From the NCBI GenBank assembly GCA_937859105.1, contig CALMAD010000384.1, positions 1-10,437 of the forward strand: DNA of 10,437 nt. The letters run 5' to 3'. The notes under the pieces are model-generated. The model ran no database searches and was not told the DNA's origin. It saw only the letters and a list, made by a program, of their open reading frames with translations. The translations under genes were made by a program, and so were the position numbers. The DNA is from an uncultured Propionibacteriaceae bacterium (GTDB lineage Bacteria; Actinomycetota; Actinomycetes; Propionibacteriales; Propionibacteriaceae). Shown in pieces: positions 1 to 4,887 of the stretch; position 1 is the stretch's first letter; each line of letters starts with the position of its first letter.

Positions 1-227
1 GCGGCCAGCGCCTCCACGTCGGCGGGCGCCCAGTCGGCCGCCGCCCGGACGATCTGGTCGCCGATGCCGGCGTCGGTCACGAAGCGGCGGTAGGCGTCCG
101 TCGTGACGACGAAGCCGGGCGGCACGTCGAAGCCGCCCGCCAGCAGCTCGCCGAGGTTCGCGCCCTTGCCGCCGGCGCGATCGAGGTCGGAGGCCCGCAG
201 CTCCGCGAGGCCGGTCACCATGCTCAT
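1..227 (-). CDS. PEP synthase / PPDK-like protein, N-terminal fragment
   Basis: Partial gene; only about the first 75 codons lie in the window and the rest continues beyond base 1. The translation begins MSMVTGLAEL and carries the start of a pyruvate phosphate dikinase, PEP/pyruvate-binding domain (PPDK_N): GGKGANLGEL, then VPPGFVVTTDAYRRF. This is the ATP-grasp-like nucleotide-binding end of phosphoenolpyruvate synthases (pyruvate + ATP to PEP + AMP + Pi). Rifampin phosphotransferases share the same N-terminal domain, so the exact substrate cannot be decided here. No rifamycin-associated palindrome was seen upstream, which mildly favours PEP synthase. ATG codons in frame lie at 236, 227 and 221. 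I prefer 227 because CAGAAT (240-235) sits exactly 7 bases upstream, which fits a leaderless start, and there is no Shine-Dalgarno close to any of the three. It diverges from the nitrite operon. Confidence 0.82.
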   Translation of the reverse strand, partial: MSMVTGLAELRASDLDRAGGKGANLGELLAGGFDVPPGFVVTTDAYRRFVTDAGIGDQIVRAAADWAPADVEALA

Positions 228-234
228 GACGCCC

Positions 235-240
235 ATTCTG
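235..240 (-). promoter_or_regulatory. Putative -10 hexamer of the PEP synthase-like gene (leaderless start)
   Basis: Read on the minus strand, CAGAAT is followed by 7 bases (GGGCGTC) and then ATG at 227-225. The hexamer matches TATAAT at positions 2, 4, 5 and 6. The fixed 7-base gap is what a leaderless actinobacterial transcript needs, with transcription starting at the A of the ATG. No clear -35 element was found. Confidence 0.35.
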
Positions 241-295
241 GCCCCGGCCGGCGGCTGCGCGTCCTCCGAACCGGGCTCGATCGCGTGAGAGGGAT

Positions 296-311
296 GTCAC
301 AGCATCGACAC
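296..311 (+). promoter_or_regulatory. Candidate GlnR operator upstream of the nir operon
   Basis: The sequence GTCAC-N6-GACAC matches the actinobacterial GlnR half-site pair gTnAC-N6-GnAAC at all specified bases except one (C for A in the second pentamer). It lies 45 bases before the first codon of the nir operon. If transcription starts near 356, the site is centred about 52 bases upstream, a usual place for an activator. In Streptomyces, nitrite reductase genes belong to the GlnR regulon, so the position makes biological sense. A second box at the expected 22-base spacing is not convincing, so this remains a candidate. Confidence 0.4.
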
Positions 312-355
312 ACGGCCTCATCAAATCCGTCATATCGCTCGCGCACGATGGTCGC

Positions 356-703
356 ATGATCTCCCAGAACGTCTTCCTGCAGGGTGCGTACGACTTCTCC
401 GGCGCCGGCCTCGCGGCCCCCCAGGCCGTCGACGCCGAGCTGACCCACACCGTCCCCGACGGCGTCGTGGCCCAGGCCGTCTACTTCCGCGGCGGCAACT
501 CCAGCGACGAACTCGCGGTGGTCTCGCTGGTTAAGGACGGCGTCCCCGTGCGCCTGTTCCCCATCGGCGCCAAGGGCTCCGTGCACGTGCCGCTGCGCAT
601 CGTCGAGGACCTCATCGGCGGCACCGTCGTCGAGCTGCAGGTCGCCGCGCCGGACGGGGTGAGCGGCACGATCGTGGTCGACCTCGGCCTGGTGGAGGTC
701 TGA
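356..703 (+). CDS. Conserved-looking small protein encoded ahead of nirB, function unknown
   Basis: A 115-residue protein that I do not recognise with confidence. It starts MISQNVFLQGAYDFSGAGL and has no signal peptide, membrane segment or cysteine. The alternation of Val, Ile and Leu with polar residues (VAQAVYF, ELAVVSLV, VRLFPIG, GTVVELQVA, GTIVVDLGLVEV) suggests an all-beta domain, probably a cytoplasmic beta-sandwich or barrel. Its stop TGA (701-703) overlaps the ATG of nirB by one base, and the nirB Shine-Dalgarno (GGTGGAGG, 691-698) lies inside this gene. The two are therefore co-transcribed and probably translationally coupled. By context it may be an accessory or assembly factor for nitrite reductase, or a sensor; that is inference. 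There is no Shine-Dalgarno before ATG 356. The weak -10-like CACGAT ends 6 bases upstream, so the start may be leaderless. An upstream ATG at 348 hits a stop after three codons. Confidence 0.8.
   Translation: MISQNVFLQGAYDFSGAGLAAPQAVDAELTHTVPDGVVAQAVYFRGGNSSDELAVVSLVKDGVPVRLFPIGAKGSVHVPLRIVEDLIGGTVVELQVAAPDGVSGTIVVDLGLVEV
691..698 (+). promoter_or_regulatory. Ribosome binding site of nirB
   Basis: GGTGGAGG ends 4 bases before ATG 703 and lies within the last codons of the preceding gene. It fixes the nirB start and supports coupled translation across the TGATG junction. Confidence 0.65.
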
Positions 704-3195
704 TGGCGAACAAGCAGCGTCTGGTCGTCATCGGCAACGGCATGGCGGGCGCGCGCACGGTGGAGGAGATCCTCACCCGGGGCGGCGGCGACCTGTTCGA
801 CATCACGATGTTCGGCGCCGAGCCGTGGGGCAACTACAACCGCATCATGCTCTCCCACGTGCTCGCGGGCGAGGAGAGCGACGCCGACATCTTCCTCAAC
901 ACGATCGAGTGGTACACCGAGCACGACATCACGCTGCACGCCGGAGTCCGGGTGACGCGCGTCGACCGGTTCGCGAAGGTGGTCTTCTCCGACGACGGCG
1001 CGCAGACCGCGTACGACAAGCTGATCTTCGCGACGGGCAGCCACTCGTTCATCCCCGACATCCCCGGCATCAAGGACCGGCACGGCGAGCTGCGCCAGGG
1101 CGTCTTCGGCTTCCGCACGATCGAGGACACGCGGGCGATGCTCAACTACGCCGCCCAGCATCGCCGCGCCGTCGTCCTCGGCGGCGGCCTGCTCGGCCTC
1201 GAGGCCGCGCACGGCCTCGCGCGGCAGGGGCTCGACGTGACGGTCGTCCACAGCCGGGCCACCCTCATGAACCAGCAGTTGGACGCCGCCGGCGGCGACG
1301 TCCTGCGCGGTGCGATCGAGCGGCTCGGCATCACCGTGCTCACCGAGTGCCGGACGGTCGGCGTCATCGGCGGCTTCCGCGAGCCGGTGCGCGGCGTGAA
1401 GCTGCAGGGCCACGACGACCTCGAGACCGACATGCTCGTGGTGACGGCGGGCATCCGTCCGGAGACGGCCGTGGCGCTGACGAGCGGTTTCACCGTGTCG
1501 CGGGCCATCGTGGTCGACGACACGATGCGCACGGTCGACGACCCCGACGTGTTCGCCGTGGGCGAGTGCGTCCAGCACCGCGGCGAGGTGTACGGCCTGG
1601 TCGCGCCGCTGTGGGAGCAGGCCGTCGTGCTGGCCGACCAGATCACCGGCGCGCACCCGGACGCCACCTACACCGGCACGCGGACGGCCACGAAGCTCAA
1701 GGTCGCGGGCCTGGACGTCGCCGCGATGGGCATCCAGAGCCCCGAGCGTCCCGACGACGAGCAGATCGTGTTCAGCGAGCCGAGCCGGGGCGTGTACAAG
1801 TCGATCATCGTGCGCGACAACAAGGTCATCGGCGCGACGATGCTGGGCGACTCGCGGAAGGCCGCCTTCCTGACGCAGGCCTACGACCAGGGGCTCCCCC
1901 TCCCCGAAGAGCGCGTCTCCCTCATGTTCGACCTCGGCGGCCCCGCCGAGGAGACGAGCATCGCCGAGCTGTCCGACGGCGCGCAGGTCTGCAACTGCAA
2001 CGGCGTCGACAAGGGCACGATCGTCTCTGCCGTGCGCGACAAGGGCTGCACCTCGGTCGGGCAGGTGATGGACCTGACCCGCGCGGGCAAGGGCTGCGGC
2101 TCCTGCAAGGGCATGGTCGCGCAGATCGTCGAGTGGGCGGCCGGCGACGCCCTCACGGTGGACGCCGCGGCGTCCTACTACGTGCCGGGCGTGCCGCTGG
2201 ACAAGGCGTCCCTTATGGCGGCGATCCGGGCGCAGAACCTGCGCTCGGTCAGCGCGGTGTTCGCCGCGCTCGCCCCCGAGGGCAAGGACGACGCGAAGTC
2301 GAAGATGGGGCTGGCGTCCCTGCTGAAGATGATGTGGGGCGCCGACTACGTCGACGAGCGGGACGCGCGGTTCATCAACGACCGCGTGCACGCGAACATC
2401 CAAAAGGACGGCACGTTCTCGGTCGTCCCGCAGATGAAGGGCGGCGTCACGTCGCCCGACCAGTTGCGGCGCATCGCCGACGTGGCCGACAAGTACGAGG
2501 TGCCGCTGGTGAAGCTGACCGGCGGTCAGCGGATCGACCTGCTCGGCGTCCGCAAGGAGGATCTGCCGAAGATGTGGGCCGACCTCGACATGCCGTCGGG
2601 CTACGCGTACGGCAAGTCGTTCCGGACCGTGAAGACCTGCGTCGGCAAGACGTTCTGCCGGTTCGGCACGAACGACTCCACGCAGCTCGGCATCGACCTG
2701 GAGACGCGCTACCAGGGGCTCGAATCCCCCGCGAAGATGAAGCTCGCCGTCTCGGGCTGCCCGCGCAACTGCGCGGAGAGCTACATCAAGGACGTCGGCA
2801 TCGTCGCGATCGAGGGCGGCTCGTGGGAGATCTACATCGGCGGCGGGGCCGCGACGGAGATCCGCAAGGGCGACCTGCTCGCGACGGTCGACGACGAAGA
2901 GACGGTCATCCGGCTCGTCGGGCGGTTCATGCAGTACTACCGGGAGAACGCCAACTGGCTGGAGCGGAGCTGCAAGTTCGTGCCGCGCATCGGCCTGGAG
3001 GAGATCCGGGCGATCATCGTGGACGACCGCGACGGCCTCGCCGCCGGGCTCGACGTGCGCATGCAGGCGTCCGTGGACGCCTACGTCGACCCCTGGCTCG
3101 AGCGCCGCGAGCCGCGGACGCCGGGCCAGTTCGAGTCCACGCTGCCGCTGATCCCGCTGCCGCTCGTGCCGATCAGGGAGCCCGCGCATGACTGA
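703..3195 (+). CDS. nirB: NAD(P)H nitrite reductase, large subunit (siroheme / Fe-S / FAD)
   Basis: Catalyses the six-electron reduction of nitrite to ammonium in the cytoplasm, with NirD as partner. It is 830 residues, full length for the family (E. coli NirB is about 847). Domains in order: a FAD-binding Rossmann fold with GNGMAG at 11-16 and the family stretch GNYNRIMLSHVLAGE; an NAD(P)-binding fold with GGGLLG at 160-165; a later FAD-site stretch FAVGECVQHRG. Next comes a BFD-type [2Fe-2S] domain with C430-x-C432 and C465-x2-C468. After this come a nitrite/sulfite reductase half-domain and the siroheme/[4Fe-4S] domain, with ligands C646-x5-C652 and C686-x3-C690 (TCVGKTFC and SGCPRNC). All expected cofactor ligands are present, so it should be active. 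It begins within the stop of the preceding gene and is followed by nirD. Ammonium formation and the upstream GlnR-like site both point to assimilatory use under nitrogen limitation. Confidence 0.96.
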   Translation: MANKQRLVVIGNGMAGARTVEEILTRGGGDLFDITMFGAEPWGNYNRIMLSHVLAGEESDADIFLNTIEWYTEHDITLHAGVRVTRVDRFAKVVFSDDGAQTAYDKLIFATGSHSFIPDIPGIKDRHGELRQGVFGFRTIEDTRAMLNYAAQHRRAVVLGGGLLGLEAAHGLARQGLDVTVVHSRATLMNQQLDAAGGDVLRGAIERLGITVLTECRTVGVIGGFREPVRGVKLQGHDDLETDMLVVTAGIRPETAVALTSGFTVSRAIVVDDTMRTVDDPDVFAVGECVQHRGEVYGLVAPLWEQAVVLADQITGAHPDATYTGTRTATKLKVAGLDVAAMGIQSPERPDDEQIVFSEPSRGVYKSIIVRDNKVIGATMLGDSRKAAFLTQAYDQGLPLPEERVSLMFDLGGPAEETSIAELSDGAQVCNCNGVDKGTIVSAVRDKGCTSVGQVMDLTRAGKGCGSCKGMVAQIVEWAAGDALTVDAAASYYVPGVPLDKASLMAAIRAQNLRSVSAVFAALAPEGKDDAKSKMGLASLLKMMWGADYVDERDARFINDRVHANIQKDGTFSVVPQMKGGVTSPDQLRRIADVADKYEVPLVKLTGGQRIDLLGVRKEDLPKMWADLDMPSGYAYGKSFRTVKTCVGKTFCRFGTNDSTQLGIDLETRYQGLESPAKMKLAVSGCPRNCAESYIKDVGIVAIEGGSWEIYIGGGAATEIRKGDLLATVDDEETVIRLVGRFMQYYRENANWLERSCKFVPRIGLEEIRAIIVDDRDGLAAGLDVRMQASVDAYVDPWLERREPRTPGQFESTLPLIPLPLVPIREPAHD
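3175..3180 (+). promoter_or_regulatory. Shine-Dalgarno-like AGGGAG ahead of a mini-ORF
   Basis: AGGGAG lies 7 bases before ATG 3188, inside the last codons of nirB. No known gene uses this start, so the site is the main support for translation of the 23-codon ORF at 3188-3259. Confidence 0.4.
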
Positions 3196-3259
3196 GCGTC
3201 CCAGCACCGTGTTCGCCGTCGTCCGGACCGAGGAGACCGAGGAGTCCGCCCATGCCTGA
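3188..3259 (+). CDS. Possible 23-codon mini-ORF bridging nirB and nirD
   Basis: A short reading frame beginning MTERPSTVF and ending in ESAHA. It overlaps the last 8 bases of nirB, covers the whole nirB-nirD gap, and its TGA (3257-3259) lies just inside nirD, whose ATG is at 3252. It has a well placed AGGGAG 7 bases upstream. It is in a different frame from nirD and resembles no family I know. Ribosomes finishing it would stop beside the nirD start, so it could act as a translational coupler rather than encode a useful peptide. It could also be a chance ORF in G+C-rich DNA, where 23 codons without a stop are common. Confidence 0.3.
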   Translation: MTERPSTVFAVVRTEETEESAHA

Positions 3260-3566
3260 GACCACCGCCGAGGCCGTCTGCACGCTGGCCGACCTGCCCA
3301 CCGACCAGGCGCGGGTGTTCCTGGTCGACGGCGAGCAGGTCGCCGTGTTCCGGATGCGGTCGGGCCGGCTCCACGCCGTCCAGGCCGTCTGCCCCCACCG
3401 CGGCGGACCCATCGCCGACGGCCAGGCCGACGAGCGCGTCGTGATCTGCCCGCTGCACCAGTACGCGTACGACCTGGAGACCGGCGCGTGCACCAACGGC
3501 GAGCAGCCCGCGCTGCGCACGTGGCCCGTCACCACGGACGCCGAGGGGCGCGTGTTCGTGGGCTAG
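3252..3566 (+). CDS. nirD: NAD(P)H nitrite reductase, small Rieske-type subunit
   Basis: Small partner of NirB. The 104 residues match a single Rieske [2Fe-2S] domain, about the full family length. The two ligand loops are intact: C47-P-H49 in VCPHRGGP and C66-P-L-H69 in ICPLHQY, so a real Rieske cluster is expected. Some relatives, such as E. coli NirD, keep the fold but lack these ligands. It should pass electrons to, or stabilise, the NirB complex. The start ATG 3252 is supported by GGAG at 3241-3244, 7 bases upstream. It lies 56 bases after the nirB stop in the same operon. The protein ends GRVFVG and has no membrane segment or export signal, as expected for a cytoplasmic assimilatory enzyme. 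Confidence 0.93.
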   Translation: MPETTAEAVCTLADLPTDQARVFLVDGEQVAVFRMRSGRLHAVQAVCPHRGGPIADGQADERVVICPLHQYAYDLETGACTNGEQPALRTWPVTTDAEGRVFVG

Positions 3567-3611
3567 CCGGGTGGGCGTCCGGGGGCCGTGGGCACCGCCC
3601 CGCGTCGTCTT

Positions 3612-3637
3612 TCAGGCGGGGTCTGTCAGGCGGGTCT
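3612..3637 (+). repeat. Short tandem direct repeat in the nirD-DUF488 gap
   Basis: TCAGGCGGGGTCT (3612-3624) is followed after one base by TCAGGCGGGTCT (3626-3637), giving a 14-base spacing with one base inserted in the first copy. It lies about 40 bases upstream of the putative start of the DUF488 gene, where an operator could sit. No known regulator motif was recognised. The rest of the 112-base gap (3567-3678) shows no convincing terminator. Confidence 0.35.
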
Positions 3638-3665
3638 TTCGCACGGCGCCTTCTCACGCCGCGTG

Positions 3666-3671
3666 GACAAT
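3666..3671 (+). promoter_or_regulatory. Putative -10 hexamer of the DUF488 gene (leaderless start)
   Basis: GACAAT matches TATAAT at four positions and is followed by exactly 7 bases (GGGACGG) and then GTG 3679. This spacing favours leaderless transcription starting on the GTG. It also argues against the in-frame ATG at 3670, which would overlap the hexamer. No good -35 element was found. Confidence 0.35.
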
Positions 3672-3678
3672 GGGACGG

Positions 3679-4224
3679 GTGAGCGACCGCGAGTTCTGGA
3701 CCATCGGCCACTGGACGTGCCCCCAGGACGCCTTCCTGCGCCCGTTGCTGGGCCAGGACGTGGACCTGATCGCCGACGTCCGTGCGCAACCGGGGTCACG
3801 CCGCAGCCCTCAGTTCGGGCGCGACGTCCTGCCCGGTTGGCTCGAGGACGCCGGCATCGGCTATCTGCACCTGCCCGAGCTCGGCGGGCGGCGTCCGAAG
3901 CAGCCGGTGGACCCGGCCGTCAACGGCGGCTGGACGAACGACAGCTTTCACCACTACGCGGACTACACGCTCTCCGACGAGTACGAGGCGGGGATCGCGC
4001 GGCTGGCGTCCCTGGCCGACGACCACCGCGTCGCCCTGTTGTGCGGCGAGCCGATGCCGTGGCGTTGCCACCGCTCGCTGATCGCGAACACCCTGACCGC
4101 CCGCGGCGGGCAGGTCTGGCACCTCATGGGGGACGCCGCCCCGCGGCTCCACGAGCTGGGCGCGTGGGGGGCGACGCCCGTGGTCGACGACGGGGTGGTG
4201 ACCTACCCGCCCGACGCGGAGTGA
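3679..4224 (+). CDS. DUF488 family protein
   Basis: A 181-residue soluble protein of the DUF488 family, whose biochemical role is not well defined. Family landmarks are visible in order: TIGHWT at 8-13, the IADVRAQPGS stretch with DVR at 33-35, SPQF at 43-46, LGG at 68-70, and the C-terminal LLCGE (120-124) followed by CHR (130-132). The pair Cys122/Cys130-His131 is the family's most conserved part and could bind metal or take part in chemistry; that is inference. There is no signal peptide or membrane segment. I chose GTG 3679 (protein MSDREFWTIGHW) because of the -10-like GACAAT 7 bases upstream. ATG 3670 in the same frame would add three residues. It stands alone between the nir operon and a long repeat-rich gap, and nothing links it functionally to either neighbour. 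Confidence 0.88.
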   Translation: MSDREFWTIGHWTCPQDAFLRPLLGQDVDLIADVRAQPGSRRSPQFGRDVLPGWLEDAGIGYLHLPELGGRRPKQPVDPAVNGGWTNDSFHHYADYTLSDEYEAGIARLASLADDHRVALLCGEPMPWRCHRSLIANTLTARGGQVWHLMGDAAPRLHELGAWGATPVVDDGVVTYPPDAE

Positions 4225-4334
4225 TCCGTCGGGAGGGCCCCGCCCGGCACGCCACACCTGACACGCCACCTCTGCCCGGCCGCCCCTGACCCAGCCGCCT
4301 CCCTCCCCCGGCCACCCCTGCCTTGGCGCCTCTG

Positions 4335-4424
4335 GCGCCCCTGGCCAGCGCCCTTGCCCGGCGCCCCTGCCCCGCGCCCCTGCCCGGCGCCCCTCGCCAG
4401 CGCCCCTGGCCAGCGCCCTTGCCC
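4335..4424. repeat. C-rich degenerate array with a 25-bp exact direct repeat
   Basis: The plus strand is built of loosely repeated units of the type GCGCCCCTGCCC. Within it a 25-base segment is repeated exactly at 4335-4359 and 4400-4424, 65 bases apart; its core is CTGGCCAGCGCCCTTGCCC. Looser copies extend on both sides, from about 4240 to 4440. The strand asymmetry (C on plus, G on minus) is strong and unlike the neighbouring genes. Confidence 0.75.
4364..4393 (-). other. Potential G-quadruplex motif
   Basis: On the minus strand five G-runs follow one another: GGGG, GGG, GGGG, GGGG, GGGG (complementing C-runs at 4390-4393, 4383-4385, 4377-4380, 4370-4373 and 4364-4367). They are separated by loops of 4, 2, 3 and 2 bases. 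This meets the usual rule of four or more runs of at least three G with loops of 1-7. The plus strand could form the matching i-motif. G+C-rich genomes contain many such motifs by chance. Confidence 0.5.
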
Positions 4425-4561
4425 CCGGCACCTCTGCCCCCGGTGGGACGCGACCGGCTATGGCTTGCCCACGCCTCGTGAGCAAACAACAGGGTCCCGC
4501 GCGCTGCCCGCCGGGGCCGTCATGGTGCCGGCGATCCGCGTCCCGGGCCCCCGGTCTGGGC

Positions 4562-4806
4562 GGAAACGCCTGCAGCGTTTCGAGAACGCCTGCAGTAAGC
4601 CGCGGAACGCCTGCAGCGTTTCCACAACGCCTGCAGTAAACCGCGGAACGCCTGCAGCGTTTCCACAACGCCTGCCTTCGGCGAGAACGCTGCCTTACGT
4701 AAGGCAGCGTTCCGGCTTAAGCCCGGCGTCTTGAGAACACCGGCAGCGTTTCCGAGAAGACCTGCAGCGTTTCCACAACACCTGCAGCGTTTCCACACAC
4801 CGGCAG
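4562..4806. repeat. Helically spaced array of CCTGCAG-centred quasi-palindromes
   Basis: The core CCTGCAG occurs exactly at 4569, 4589, 4610, 4630, 4651, 4761 and 4781. Variant copies are CCTGCC at 4671 and CCGGCAG at 4740 and 4800. Steps within each run are 19-21 bases, about two helical turns. Alternate copies carry a hairpin: GGAACGCCTGCAGCGTTTCC (4604-4623 and 4645-4664) folds as CGC/GCG plus GGAA/TTCC around the loop CTGCA. The first copy (4563-4581) has a perfect 7-bp stem. The intervening copies read CCTGCAGTAA(A/G)CCGCGG, so the left part is also a 41-bp tandem repeat of about three copies. The right part repeats CCTGCAGCGTTTCCACA. I recognise no named repeat family. It could be a protein-binding array, a structured RNA segment or a mobile extragenic repeat. 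Confidence 0.85.
4685..4712. repeat. Perfect 28-bp palindrome inside the repeat array
   Basis: GAACGCTGCCTTAC is followed directly by its exact reverse complement. As a hairpin it has a 12-bp stem around the loop ACGT. Its arms are half-copies of the array unit (GGCAGCGTT) facing outward from the centre, so it looks like an inverted junction of two array units. A 10-bp palindrome GGCTTAAGCC follows at 4714-4723. There is no T-tract, so an intrinsic terminator of classical form is not supported. A T-less terminator for DUF488 or an operator remain possible. Confidence 0.8.
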
Positions 4807-4847
4807 GACCCCCAGCCTCCCCTTCCCCGCTCTGGCAACGACGATTG

Positions 4848-4861
4848 CACCCGCAGGGGTG
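4848..4861. promoter_or_regulatory. Small dyad over the -35 region of the AI-2E family gene
   Basis: CACCC-GCAG-GGGTG is an inverted repeat with 5-bp arms. It is centred about 33 bases before the putative transcription start at 4888, where a repressor would block the promoter. It is short and could be chance. Confidence 0.22.
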
Positions 4862-4874
4862 GGAGCGCACCGAC

Positions 4875-4880
4875 TAGGCT
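4875..4880 (+). promoter_or_regulatory. Putative -10 hexamer of the AI-2E family gene (leaderless start)
   Basis: TAGGCT fits the actinobacterial TANNNT pattern and is followed by 7 bases (CGACAGC) and the ATG at 4888. No Shine-Dalgarno precedes this ATG, so a leaderless transcript is the simplest reading. Confidence 0.45.
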
Positions 4881-4887
4881 CGACAGC

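Larger units (their letters stand above)
228..355. promoter_or_regulatory. Divergent promoter region between the PEP synthase-like gene and the nir operon
   Basis: This 128-base gap separates two divergently transcribed units. It holds the putative -10 of the leftward gene (235-240), a candidate GlnR site (296-311) and, close to the rightward start at 356, the weak hexamer CACGAT (344-349) six bases before the ATG. A weak TTGACA-like TCGACA lies at 305-310, inside the GlnR candidate. No coding sequence is supported here. Confidence 0.5.
4225..4887. other. 663-base non-coding, repeat-rich intergenic region
   Basis: No gene is supported here. Open frames exist on both strands, but they only translate the repeats (Pro/Ala-rich or TLQAF-like and KRCRR-like strings) and have no start context. 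From left to right it holds a C-rich degenerate array (about 4240-4440), a plain stretch of about 120 bases (4441-4560), the CCTGCAG quasi-palindrome array (4562-4806) with a perfect palindrome inside it, and the promoter of the AI-2E family gene (4848-4887). The second half is visibly richer in A and T than the flanking genes. Confidence 0.8.

Noticed and set aside
228..355. Rifamycin-associated element marking the leftward gene as a rifampin phosphotransferase
   Set aside because: No GGGGCTTGCGGCAAGGCCC-like palindrome is present in the upstream region.
481..3207. A 908-codon open frame on the minus strand opposite nirB
   Set aside because: Its translation is low-complexity Arg/Ala/Asp/Val/Leu/His-rich sequence with no domain. 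It is the mirror of a long G+C-biased coding frame, and nirB on the plus strand is certain.
3567..3610. Intrinsic terminator after nirD
   Set aside because: Only a 4-bp stem (GGGC-ACC-GCCC, 3590-3600) and an 8-base palindrome at the stop codon were found, with no T-tract; too weak to call.
3796..4668. A 290-codon minus-strand frame across DUF488 and the C-rich array
   Set aside because: It is antisense of DUF488 joined to translated C-rich repeats (Gly/Arg/Ala strings), with no family resemblance.
4562..4806. CRISPR array
   Set aside because: The repeats are about 20 bases apart with nearly no unique spacer, the unit sequence fills the whole period, and there are no cas genes.
4354..4870. 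Open frames of about 120 codons on both strands within the repeat region
   Set aside because: They only translate the CCTGCAG repeats (ETLQAF-, KRCRR- and NAAGV-like strings), lack ribosome sites, and stay open on both strands because the repeat unit has few stops.
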